Source: Pyropia yezoensis
Taxonomy: Eukaryota > Rhodophyta > Bangiophyceae > Bangiales > Bangiaceae
Direction: 5' to 3'
DNA: 64,000 nt
NCBI GenBank assembly: GCA_009829735.1
Contig: CM020618.1
Coordinates: 24,227,346-24,291,345 of the forward strand
A model generated the notes under the pieces. The model saw only the letters and a list, made by a program, of their open reading frames with translations, was not told the DNA's origin and searched no databases. The translations under genes and the position numbers were made by a program. Positions 1 to 10,500 of this stretch are shown in pieces. Position 1 is the stretch's first letter. Each line of letters begins with the position of its first letter.

Positions 1-3000
1 GGATGTACCTGTTCCCTTCTTCCGTTATCGGAAGTGGCCCGAGTATGTCGATAGCGACTTGCTCGTTGGGCCCATCAGGTGGGAATAGCTTCATGGCAGA
101 TGCCCGCCTATGTAGACTCATGCGGTTACGTGCACAGGGGTGGCATCCCCGTACGTGGTCGACCACGTCGACGGCCATTGCTGGCCAGTAGAAGAACCTT
201 CGCATTGCTGCGAACATACGTGAACCCCCCGGGTGTCCGGCTGTAGGGTTCTCATGTTCTCGTTTCATGACGGCTTGCCGTAAGGACACGGGAACCACGA
301 CTTGATGTCGTCCATCGGCGGGTGCCCGCCGGTATATGAGTCCGTCTTCGTTCTCGGAGAAGATGCCGGCCGTACCGGCCAGGAGGTTAGCACGATGACG
401 TCTAAAGTCATCGTCGTTGGCCTGTGCCTCGCGGAAGTCCGCGAGGGTCAATGGGCACGCAAGGTGTGCCATGGTATGGTCAACCATACCCTGGGTAGCA
501 TTACCCACCATGCACACCGGTACTACCGGGATGTCCTCGTCCACCGGGCGGGTATCCCCGCTCGGGGTGTCGAGTCGAGACAACGCGTCTCCGAGGTGGT
601 CGGTTGACCCAGCCTTATACACCGTGCGGTAGTCGTGCTCGGCCATCTTCAGCCTCCATCGGGCAAGCCTCCCATGGCTATCGGAATCCTTGTCACCAAG
701 GTTGAGGAGCCATCGTAGGGGTTCGTGGTCGGACCTCACGATGAACCTGGAGCCCTCCAGGTATGGACGGAGCAGTTGCACTGCCCATATAACTCCGAGG
801 CATTCACGCTCGGTGGCACTATAGTTCCGCTCAGCCGGGTTGAGTGTCCGGCTGAAGTACCCTACCGGACGTAGGTCCAGGATAACGTTATCGGTACCGA
901 TCAACGTCTCTCCCTGTAACAGGGTGCATCCCACTTGTGTATCACACGCATCGACATCGATGACGAAGGTACCCCGTCTATGCGGTAACGCAAGGACGGG
1001 TGGGGCTAGTAGGGTTCGCTTCAGCGACTCGAATGCCTCCTCTTCGCTAGGCGAAGGGGGTTGGAGTACCTTGGGTAAGGTACTGCTCGTAAGAACCGTT
1101 AACGGTTTAGCTATCCGAGCGAAGTCCTTGACGAACCGTCGGTATACATTGCACATTCCCAGGAAGCTCTTGAGCTGCGTCTGGGTGTTAGGGAACCGGG
1201 CATCCCGGAGTGCCCGGGTATTGGCTTCGAGTACCCATAGCTTACCAGGGGTTATCTGGTGGCCCAGATACTCGACCGTCTGTTGGAAGAAGGCGCACTT
1301 CTTCAGACGCAGGGTTACCCCGGCGTTCCTCAAGAGGGTAAGTACCTCGTCAACATGTTGTACATGGTCATCCATGTTACGCGAGAAGACGATGACGTCA
1401 TCGAGGTACACTAGGCAGTTACGCCACTTCACCCCCGACAGTATGATGTCGATAGCCCGCTGGAATGTAGCGGGGGCGTTGGACAATCCGAAGGGCATCC
1501 TTAGGAACTCGTACACTCCACTGTGACAGACGAATGCCGTCTTGGGGATATCCTCGTCCGCCACCGGGATCTGCCAGTATCCGGCATTGCAGTCGATGGT
1601 GGTAAACACCGTAGCCTCCCCCAGGGAGTCGATGCATTCATCCATCCTTGGTAAAGGGTATGAGTCCTTCTTGGTAACCAAGTTAAGGCGTCGATAATCG
1701 ATGCAAAACCGAGGAGTTTGATCCTTCTTCGGCACAATAACGACTGGGGCACCCCATTCCGACATCGAAGGTCGGATCACCTTAGCTTCACTCATCCTCT
1801 TCACTTCTCCATCAACGATCTCTCGTTGCATAGGTCCCGCTCGGTGCGGTTGTGAGCGGGCGGGTCGTGCGCCTGGTACCAGGTCTATACGATGTTGGGT
1901 TGCCCCAATGGTCCCCAAGGCCCCGCCTGTCCACATAACGTCATGCTTTCTTAGCATCCGTCGTACCCCTTCGGCTACCGAAGGGTGAAGGTGGTCGAGG
2001 TCAGCCTCGGCCAGTGCCTTCAAGGCCTCTTGGTCCTTTGGCGGCAGGTCCGCCGGCGCCGCCGATGGGTTAGGCTTCCCGTCATCGGGTTGCTGTCGCT
2101 CGGTGGTCTCGGCGACCGCCAGTACTTCAAGTGGTTCCACTTGACCTTCCTTATCAGGGGTAAGGATATCTCCTTCGTAGAGTTCGGCAATCCCGAGGAT
2201 ATTTCCCTTCGGGAGGGTGACTGCCTTACGGCGGTAGTTCGCCATCACTAGGAGGGACGACCCTCCTGCTGGGAGGTCTATGAGACCGTTGGCCATGGTC
2301 AACCCATGGCGCTTGTACGTCCGTAGGTTGGACTGGACTCTGCAGATGCCTGCGAGGTCGCAGTTAACCGGGAGGACTGTCTCTGACAACGGCTCAAAGC
2401 GAGTTCGCTTGGCCAACCGAAGTGTCTTCGGCTCGACGCTTGCGTACACCTCAGCCACGTTAACGTGGCTTCCTTGTAGCGTCAGGTCCCTGACGATAGC
2501 CGTGTGTCCTCGCTTCGTCCCGTCGGCTTCTTGAAGCTCGACGGTCCTCCGGCCTGGCCGGATTGCATCAACGTGAACGTTGATGAAGGTGCACCCCAGT
2601 ATGCAGGGCACCGATAGCGTTTCACATACCAGGAAGTCAACTTCCGTGGTGAGATCCCCGATGGTAACCTGCAGCGACATCGCTGCGGTCGTACGAATGA
2701 GTCGACCATTCGCGTCGTTGATGGTGGGTCCCCGAGTCACTCTGACTCGTGGAAGCCACTTGTCCGGGAGGGTATCCTTCCGGATAAGGTTGGGTCCAGC
2801 CCCTGTGTCCAGTACAGGGTAGTACGATCGTGTCGACTGGGGGTCAACCCCCAGTGTGGCTGATACCTTGAAGTTCTCCAAGGTAAACAACACATGTCCT
2901 ACACCGATATCCGGTGTAGCTCGGGCATCCTGAACAGGGCCCTTGTCTGGTTCAACGTGACGGGGCTTCCCGTCCTCTCCTCCCAACCTTGGAGGTTGGT

Positions 3001-3163
3001 CATCAATCCCCTGACGCCGTGTCGTCGGGGCCGGAAGGTGTACCCGGGGGTTGATGCGGCGTCGGCTCAACCGCGCTCTCCGTGGGGCTTTCCCCGCGGT
3101 ACACCGGGGTGGCTTGCTTGGGTGACCCCAGCGCCCCCCGGTCATCCTTCCTCTTACTCGTTT
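1..3163 (-). CDS. pol: Element A pol polyprotein (protease, RT, RNase H, integrase), 3'-truncated by window
   Basis: I translated this frame from the gag frameshift site to base 1 and met no stop codon. The aspartic protease has the active-site motif LDTGAGPNLIRKD (near 2805) and later CILGCTFIN. The reverse transcriptase has FCIDYRRLN, PFGLSNAPATFQRAI and the catalytic CLVYLDDVIVF (near 1400). RNase H follows with DVDACDTQ, ATEREC and RSDHEPL. The integrase zinc finger has the HHCC pattern (HENPTAGH, then CHPCARN near 135-225), and the core begins AIDILG at the left edge. The frame is -1 relative to gag, so it is probably made by ribosomal frameshifting at 3160-3166. The second half of integrase and any chromodomain are outside the window. 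It is the only clearly intact family-A pol here, in contrast with its broken gag. Confidence 0.9.
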
Positions 3164-3166
3164 CCC
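3160..3166 (-). promoter_or_regulatory. -1 ribosomal frameshift site GGGAAAC at gag/pol junction (A)
   Basis: On the minus strand the heptamer GGGAAAC is read G GGA AAC in the gag frame, fitting the canonical X XXY YYZ slippery rule. The gag stop TAA follows one codon later (3154-3156), and pol is open in the -1 frame. The same heptamer sits in the same place in elements C, E and F. Confidence 0.8.
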
Positions 3167-4954
3167 GCCCTTGGTAGGGTGCTGTCCGCCGGGACATCCG
3201 GCTGAGGAGGTGCCCCCTCGACGGCCAGTACTCCACCTGGAGCTGGCTGCCTACCCGGTGCGGGTCCGGGTGCTCGGGCGGGATACCCCCCGGTGGATGC
3301 CTTGCGTTGCGCCGCTGCCCGCCGAGACTCCTCGGGGATGAGTGGGCAGGAAGACACCCAGTGCTGGGGATCCCCACACAACATACACCCGGACGCGCCG
3401 GTCCCCCCTTGAGGTCGCATCGGGGTAGCCCCGTAGCTACGGTTGCCTCCCTCGGGCGCCCGAGTGCCTGCTCCCTGGTAGGCCTTGGGTCCTTGGGTCA
3501 ACCGGAACATGGACTCCCCCAACCGGTTGGGTCGGCCCGCAATCTGCGGAGGTGCCTCCGTGCGCACCGCCCATGTTGGCAAGGGTTGGTGAGGGTTACC
3601 CGTCACCGGGGAGTACCCCGTAGTCCGCACATACGGGACGCGCCGTCCCGTTCCTTCGTTGACCTGGAACTGGGTTCCAGCCGGGGCGATGTACGCTACC
3701 GTACCGTGTTCATCAATCACCGGCGTCGCCGGTAGCAACAGGTGGCCCTGTTGGTCGACTAGAGGGTCATCCTCACCAATAGGGGTATGTTCGGTCGCCA
3801 CCAGTACTGGTGCGGCCTTGCGTTCCACCTTCTCTTGCCTCGGTACCGGGGTAAGACTGGGCTTGCCTCCCTCACCCTTGGGCTTCGGGGCCAAGGCACA
3901 CTCCGGGTGTAGAACCCGGTATGCGTCCCCTAGGGACTTGCACATATGCATCAGTCGACTGAAGTTCGTCCGTGCCGTGTTGGCGCCCCGTGCGGATATC
4001 CGCACGTAGTTGGGGTACTCCTGCGAACAGGATGGCCCGTAGCTCCCCTTCTCCGAGGAGCTTCCCCAGCTCGTAGTCGAGCTCTTGGATCCGGCGTCCA
4101 AACATCTCCTCATCCTCCCAGGACTGGGCGGTGGCAGTGCGAAGGGGCCCGATAGTGGTCCTCGCACTTGTCCTCACTGAGGTAGCTGCTCAGCAGCTCC
4201 TTCAATATCCCACGGTAATCCATGGGGGTGGCCGCGACCCTCATTCCCGGCATCGGGGATGCCTGGCGAAGAATGCCTCGCACCCGTTCATCAACAAAGA
4301 ACGGGAGGATCTCCAGGGCCAGCCCCTCGTTAACGAGCGCCTTGTCTGCGGCTGCCTTGAAGCTAGTCAAGAAGCCGATGACTGCCAACGGACGTCCGTT
4401 GGGGCCCCCGAACATAGGGACTCCCTTCATAAGGGTCTGCATAGAGCGGATCGCTCGGTGCGACGTATTACGCATCGATTCCGATACGGTGGTAGAGCGG
4501 TCCTCCAAACGATAACGTTCCGGAGTAAGAACCGACCGGAAGACCTCGTTGACGATCTCCGTGTCAGCGTCCTGGATATCCAGTCGCTTAGCCAGTTGAT
4601 GAGCGAACTCATCGGACTCCATCCGCTTCAGTAGGCTCGCAGTTACCTGCGCGGTCATAGCTTCCACACTGAAGATGGTACTTCAGGCGTCGGCACCTCG
4701 GGAACCCGAGTTGCCTGGCCTCCTTCGTCGTGGGGGTACTGCGAGAGGGTACCCCGTCCCCCAATAACCGACTCTCCCCCGGCGTAAGTATCCGCCGGGT
4801 CGTGTCCGCGGAGTCCGCTTCGGGTGCTCCGAGCGTATCGCTCCGTGTGACTCCGTTCCAACTCTGCCGACGAGTCGGACCCATATCCCATTGTGTCCGG
4901 GGGTTGTCCAGGAGTAGCAACACCGGGGTTGACCCTGGTGGACTCCGAAAGTAG

Positions 4955-5454
4955 NNNNNNNNNNNNNNNNNNNNNNNNNNNNNNNNNNNNNNNNNNNNNN
5001 NNNNNNNNNNNNNNNNNNNNNNNNNNNNNNNNNNNNNNNNNNNNNNNNNNNNNNNNNNNNNNNNNNNNNNNNNNNNNNNNNNNNNNNNNNNNNNNNNNNN
5101 NNNNNNNNNNNNNNNNNNNNNNNNNNNNNNNNNNNNNNNNNNNNNNNNNNNNNNNNNNNNNNNNNNNNNNNNNNNNNNNNNNNNNNNNNNNNNNNNNNNN
5201 NNNNNNNNNNNNNNNNNNNNNNNNNNNNNNNNNNNNNNNNNNNNNNNNNNNNNNNNNNNNNNNNNNNNNNNNNNNNNNNNNNNNNNNNNNNNNNNNNNNN
5301 NNNNNNNNNNNNNNNNNNNNNNNNNNNNNNNNNNNNNNNNNNNNNNNNNNNNNNNNNNNNNNNNNNNNNNNNNNNNNNNNNNNNNNNNNNNNNNNNNNNN
5401 NNNNNNNNNNNNNNNNNNNNNNNNNNNNNNNNNNNNNNNNNNNNNNNNNNNNNN
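4955..5454. other. Assembly gap, exactly 500 N
   Basis: The gap lies in element A gag. The equivalent stretch of element C, between the flanking GGACGC and CTACTTTC sequences, is only about 86 bp, so 500 looks like a default scaffold gap size. Confidence 0.98.
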
Positions 5455-5961
5455 GCGTCCTCCGTCCGATCTTGACGGGCGTCGAGCCCGGAAAACCGGG
5501 CCTCGATGCGGGCCAATGATGCCATCAGGGAATCCCCTGGTGAAGGAGGCGGCGGAGTGAGGTCGGTCGACGACAGTTGAGGCGGGCCCCCGCCTCCTGC
5601 CGTCCGAGCCGTGCCAAACGTCGATCCGGCACCGGAAAGCATTGGCGTCTCAATGTTATCGATCGGGTTCCCGATCCCGGTTCCGTAGTCACCTCCGGAG
5701 TCGGCGTCGACGCCGATCCGTCATCTTGAACGTTCCCCGTCTCTTGGGTAGACATAGTCACAATCAGTCAACCGACGCAACGATCACCACAAATACGAGA
5801 GCGAGGGGGTAGATTGGGGAGAGTAACAGTAGGTCACAGTCACAGGTAAAAGCTCAACACAATCGATCAGGTCGCAACACCACGAGTACAAGAAAAGGAC
5901 CGGATCCCTATCCGTGTGCCAGGGCCGAAGACGGCGTCACCACAAGGGTGACGGAAGCCCG

Positions 5962-5979
5962 TCCCCTGCTGCTCCACCA
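5962..5979 (-). other. Primer-binding site of element A
   Basis: One base after the LTR, the minus strand reads TGGTGGAGCAGCAGGGGA, starting with the TGG that pairs with a tRNA CCA end. The same 17-18 nt lie in the same place in B2 and F, and with one mismatch in C. Confidence 0.85.
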
Positions 5980-5980
5980 A

Positions 5981-6343
5981 TGTAGCACAATAGGAATCCG
6001 TCGCACGTCCACTCTCAGGGAACACTCACCAAGGGGGATCGGCACCAACGTCACCGGGAGGCCAAGGTTGCAGTCCTTGGAGCGCAAGCCACGGGACCAA
6101 GATGGGAGCCCAAATGGGAGGGGTTTGTTGTTCTACCTTGGCCGGCGGTGGATTCGCCACCGGCCCCCTCGTTATAAACCCTCGGAGACACTACTAACTA
6201 CCCTCCACCCCAAGATGCAAGTCCCTCTGGTCATACGTAACTTATAGATACCGTGACCAGTACGAACTATCAAATTGAAAGTTAAGGGTTAGAAGTAGCC
6301 CCCCTGATATTAGGGTCACAATTCGGACAACCATATTGCTACA
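5981..6343 (-). repeat. 5' LTR of element A
   Basis: The LTR is 363 bp and on the minus strand begins TGTAGCAATATGG and ends TGTGCTACA, giving short inverted ends TGTAGCA/TGCTACA. It contains a TATA-like TTTATAA followed at once by a GC-rich hairpin. It matches the LTRs at 34026-34387 and 55141-55502 along its length. Confidence 0.92.
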
Positions 6344-6604
6344 ATGGCCCATCAGTGCAAGACTCTTTCTGAGGCCCAGCGACTGGCGGTTACTCAGGCC
6401 CGAGACATGTTCCTCTCGGCCACTCGGGGTCGCAGCCAGACCACCGAGAACGATGCTAACGCGGACAGACGGTTCCATCGCCAGGTCCGGGTCGCTACGG
6501 TCCAAGCACTGTGTGAAGGGATCAACAAGTCAGATGTTGAGCCGGACCAGAGTTACCATGATACGACTAGACCCGGGAGCTCTGGCCCTTCGGGAAAAGA
6601 GTAA
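6344..6604 (+). CDS. gag: Element B1 gag, C-terminal fragment
   Basis: The fragment starts where element A's LTR ends, within the nucleocapsid zinc knuckle, so the first cysteines are missing and it resumes at MAHQCKTLSEAQR. The corresponding complete knuckle in B2 is CDLCWESGHMAHQC (CX2CX4HX4C). It ends in SGKE followed by TAA at 6602-6604. The rest of the gene should lie beyond the left edge on the far side of element A. Confidence 0.85.
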   Translation: MAHQCKTLSEAQRLAVTQARDMFLSATRGRSQTTENDANADRRFHRQVRVATVQALCEGINKSDVEPDQSYHDTTRPGSSGPSGKE

Positions 6605-7575
6605 GGGGGGGAGGATCCAAGCGGTCCCCTCCCCGCCATCGGCCAGACAGTACCTGCTCGTTTGCTTCTGCTTTGGGCCTCTCGAAGATCTTTCAGGGCC
6701 CTATTGTACCCGTACCTACTTTGCCTACCAAGAAATCGATTGAACCCTCTTCATGCTCCCCTCATCTGACACGAAGGGCCAAGTCATGGCTCCAACGTCG
6801 CCCGGGCATGAGGAGACCGTATGGATTCAAGGGAGCACTGCTCGTCCTGCGTAAGAGAAACTTTGCCGTGGACACTCGGATCCGGTTGGACCAGGTAGAC
6901 TCAAGAGAGACGACAGCGATCCTGGACACCGGGGCGGGGCCAAGTGTGGTCCGCGAGGACGTCCTGCCGGAGGGATGGCGGGAGGTGTCGTCCAGGGCCC
7001 CGAAGAGCACCCACGTTTGTGATGCGTCGGGCCAGTTGCTCAAGGCCCGTGGAATCGTGGAGCTGACCGCTATCGTGAATGACAAGGCCATGGCGTTCGA
7101 GTTTTTGGTCGTCAAGGCCCTTTCGGTCCCGCTGATCCTGGGGATGGACTACCAGAAGGCCCACGTCAAGGCCATCTATCCTGGGACAGAGTCGGTCCTT
7201 TGGAACAATGGGACCCTGTCGTACGCCAAGCGTGCGTGGTCAGGCAAGGACCAGGAGGCCCTACCCGTTAAGGGGAACCCGGTCCGCTTTGACCCGAGCG
7301 CTCTGTACCTGTCCAAGGGAGTGACGCTGGCCCCTCAGTCGGTCCAGGCGGTCTACGTTCGCTGCGGGACCAATGGACGGTGCCTTCTGTACGAGAGGCC
7401 CCACAAGTTGGCCAGGAAGGGCTTGCGGCTACATAATGCCTTGGCCACTATCAAGAACCGACGGGACTTCCGACTCTACCTGACCAACATTTCCAAGAGG
7501 CCAGTCAATCTTCCTAAGAACTTTGCTGTTGGGCTAGCGATCCCTTACGATGGCCCTGCGCACGAGGTTCCCTAG
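6571..7575 (+). CDS. pol: Element B1 pol, protease portion, ended by a nonsense codon
   Basis: This frame is -1 relative to gag and overlaps its last 34 bases. It contains the retropepsin-like active site ILDTGAGPSVVRED near 6920 and the later LILGMDYQK motif, as expected of the pol aspartic protease that cleaves the polyprotein. It stops at TAG 7573-7575. The B2 copy has a leucine codon (TTG) there and reads straight through into reverse transcriptase, so this is a point nonsense mutation rather than a real gene end. Confidence 0.85.
   Translation, partial: TRELWPFGKRVRGGGSKRSPPRHRPDSTCSFASALGLSKIFQGPIVPVPTLPTKKSIEPSSCSPHLTRRAKSWLQRRPGMRRPYGFKGALLVLRKRNFAVDTRIRLDQVDSRETTAILDTGAGPSVVREDVLPEGWREVSSRAPKSTHVCDASGQLLKARGIVELTAIVNDKAMAFEFLVVKALSVPLILGMDYQKAHVKAIYPGTESVLWNNGTLSYAKRAWSGKDQEALPVKGNPVRFDPSALYLSKGVTLAPQSVQAVYVRCGTNGRCLLYERPHKLARKGLRLHNALATIKNRRDFRLYLTNISKRPVNLPKNFAVGLAIPYDGPAHEVP
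6592..6634 (+). promoter_or_regulatory. -1 frameshift signal: GGGAAAA slippery site plus downstream stem-loop (B1)
   Basis: The heptamer G GGA AAA (6592-6598) is in the gag frame and fits the X XXY YYZ rule. The gag stop is at 6602-6604. After a 9-nt spacer, 6608-6614 (GGGGAGG) can pair fully with 6628-6634 (CCTCCCC) around a 13-nt loop. Pol is open in the -1 frame from 6571. The slippery site is also present in B2 (48153-48159). Confidence 0.8.
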
Positions 7576-7581
7576 GGGGAC

Positions 7582-10500
7582 TTGTCTCTGACCAGTGAGG
7601 GGGCCAACACCGTGGCCACCCTGGGTCAAGACCAAGGGACCACGTCGCGTGCAGCGCAGCCAGCGGAATCGATGGATACTGAGGGTCCACCTGGAAACAC
7701 TTCCCGACCCGCGGACCGGACCAGTATGGTCGCTGCTGACCAGACCCCTATGCCTAGAGTTGCCTTTGAGCTGATCCCCCCGGCCCTACATGAAGCGGTC
7801 CGGGACCTGATGGACCAATACAAGGGACTCTGGGATGGTCAGTGGGGCCAGATGAATATCACGCCGCACCTTATCACGTTGACCGAAGGGGCCAAGCCTA
7901 TAAGGTCCCAACCGTACCGCACTGGCCTGCATCACCGGGACTTGATCAAGGAACAGGTGGCCAAGCAATCGGCCCTTGGAGTCATTGAGCCCTCACAGGC
8001 GGAGTGGTCCTTCCCCGTCGTACTGGTCCCGAAGTCCGATGGGACCCCAAGATTCTGCGTGGACTACAGACGGCTCAATGATATCACGGTGAAGGACACG
8101 TACCAACTGCCCAGGATGGACGATTGCATCGACTTCCTGGGTGAGGCCACTGTTTTTTCTATGTTGGACGCTAACGCGGGCTACTGGCAGATCCCTGTGG
8201 CCCTTGAGGACCAGCATAAGACCACGTTTACCTGTCACGAAGGGACCTTCAAGTACGTACGACTCCCTTTTGGCCTGACGAATGCTCCCGCTACGTTCCA
8301 AAGGGCCATTGATATGATCCTATCCGGGGTCAAGTGGAAGACCTGTCTCGTGTACCTTGATGATATCATTGTTTTCTCTATGACCCCTGAGGAGCACTTG
8401 GCCCATCTAGAGGAGATCTTTCAGCTGCTGACCAAGGCAGGCGTGTCCCTCAAGGCCAGCAAGTGCTTTCTGTTCCACGACGAGGTCGAGTATCTGGGCC
8501 ACATTGTCGGCAAGGGCCAACTGAGAGTGAACGAGAAGAACCTTGTGGGCCTGAGGCAAGCCAAGACCCCAAGGACCAAGAAGGACCTGCGCAGTTTCTT
8601 GGGCATGTGCAACGTGTACCGCAGGTTCGTCAAGGACTACGCTAAGGTGGCCCGTCCTCTTCTGGCCATGACGAGTAGTAAGGTCCCTGACCCTCTGCCC
8701 CCGTTCACACCGGCCCAGACAGACTCGTTTGAGGAGCTCAAGTACCGACTGACCCACACTCCCATCCTGGCCCTACCGAGACGCACAGGCCAGTACATTG
8801 CTGATACTGATGCTAGCGCGGCCCAGATTGAATGCGTCTTGCTACAGGAACGGGAGGACCGAGCCTACAGGCCCGTTGGATTCTGGAGTAGAGTACTGAC
8901 CAGTGCGGAACAGAACTACAGTACCACTGAACGGGAATGCTTGGCCGTTGTATGGGCCCTTTTTCTTTTGAGACCGTACCTTCAAGGGACACGATTCATT
9001 GTCCTGACGGACCACACGGCTCTGAGATGGATGCTCCATATGGACGGGGCCCATGGACGCTCGGCCCGTTGGCGCCTACGACTCGCTGAGTTCAACTATA
9101 CCGTGGAGTCCAGGCCGGGCCAGCACCACCACGCAGCAGACGTGATGTCCCGTTTGGCCACGACCGGAGCCGACGACAGGCCCATACCGGATGAGATCCC
9201 GTCCCTGCTCACGCTGGCCAACTTCGCGAAAGGTTGGACCCGACCGAACTTCAAGACTAGCAAGAGTTACCCGCCCCTTTCGGTCCAGAGGATCATCCAG
9301 GGCCAAGCAATGGACCCGTGGTGCAAGGAGATCCGAGTGGAGATGAACCGGAACCCCAAGTCTCGATTCAGAGAGACGCCGGACGGTCTACTGGTCCGCC
9401 TGGCCCCTCTGGATCGTGCCGTCCGGATTATTGTTCCCAAGGTCTTACAGAAGGAAGTGCTTACGCTGGAACACGAGCCGGGACACGCGGGCCATCCAGG
9501 GGTCAACAAGATGTACACGTCCATGAGGCGGAGCTTTTATTGGGACACTATGGTGGCCGACGTGGCCTCCTTCGTTTCCAACTGTCCCTCATGTGCCAAG
9601 GGCAAGGTTCAGGGCCGGCGTAGGACCAACTTGTTGCGCCTTTTTCCGGCCACTGATCCCTTTACGGACGTCTGTTTGGACCTACTTGGACCCCTCCCTG
9701 AGACAGCTAACGGGAACGAATATCTTTTGGTCATCGTTGACAGGTTCACTAAGCTGACCCGGGTGGTCCCGATCCCGAACCAAGACGCAGAGACTGTGGT
9801 CTCGGCGTTTCTGGATACATGGGTCGCATCTTATGGGCCACCTGATACCTTACTGACCGACAACGGGCCCCAGTTGACCTCAGTTCATTTCCGTGGAGTC
9901 GTTGGGATGCTTGGGATCCGGCAAATTACCTCGACCACCTATCATCCCCAGACGCAGGGCCAGGTTGAACGGTACAACAGGACCATTGTGGCCCAGCTTC
10001 GGACCTATATCGAGGACCACCAGGACCGATGGGACGAGTTGGTATCAGTCTTGACCGTGGCGTACAACACGAGGCCCCAGCAGAGAACAGGTGTGGCCCC
10101 TTTTCAGTTTGTGACCCCAGAGAGGGTCCGCACGTTTGCACTAGACCGGCTGCCCGAGTCCCCATATCCCAAGAAGTTCCAGGGGACAGCAAGAGAGATC
10201 CGGGAACAGAGACGGGCCCACTTACGTGACTTGGCCTTCATGGTCCGCAAGAACCTCGAGATGGCCCAGCGAAGGTACAAGAAGAGTTATGATAGACGGG
10301 TCAATACGGTCAATCAGGCCCTAAGAGCCGGAGACTGGGTCTACGTGGACACTCATGCCAAGGACCGCAAGAATCTGGACCAGAAAGTCGAAGGCCCCTA
10401 CCGGATCCTCAAGAGGGACAGTCACGCGTTCACTGTCCTGGCCAAGGGCTACCCGGACCGAATTAGCAGTGATCACGAGGCCCGCGCCCCGACCCCTGCA

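Larger units (their letters stand above)
3154..5755 (-). pseudogene. gag: Element A gag, frameshifted and interrupted by a sequencing gap
   Basis: The gag starts at an ATG at 5755 and ends at TAA 3154-3156. Recognisable parts are a Pro/Ser/Thr-rich N-terminus, a helical capsid-like core (for example PLAVIGFLTSFKAAADKAL) and a C-terminal CCHC zinc knuckle, CMLCGDPQHWVSSC (CX2CX4HX4C). Compared with elements C and E the frame shifts near 5675, 4665, 4150 and 4015, each consistent with a single-base indel. A run of N (4955-5454) removes part of the N-terminal third. Gag would form the particle and package the RNA; as it stands this copy cannot make a full protein. Because pol of the same element is intact, some of these indels could be sequencing errors. 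Confidence 0.8.
1..6343 (-). mobile_element. Ty3/Gypsy LTR retrotransposon A, 3' end outside window
   Basis: Read on the minus strand this element has a 5' LTR (5981-6343), a primer-binding site (about 5962-5979), a leader, gag and pol, and pol leaves the window at base 1. It belongs to the same family as element C (34026 onward), with closely similar LTR, gag and pol. It is inserted inside the gag of element B1: the B1 reading frame resumes at 6344, exactly at the outer LTR edge, in the middle of the zinc-knuckle region. The left target duplication lies outside the window; the right flank begins ATGGC. Any antisense ORF and the 3' LTR would also lie to the left. Confidence 0.9.

Noticed and set aside
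840-1526. A 228-codon plus-strand ORF in element A, with similar ones opposite RT at 32435 and 38684
   Set aside because: They are the complement of the conserved RT/RNase H coding frame and recur only because that frame is conserved.
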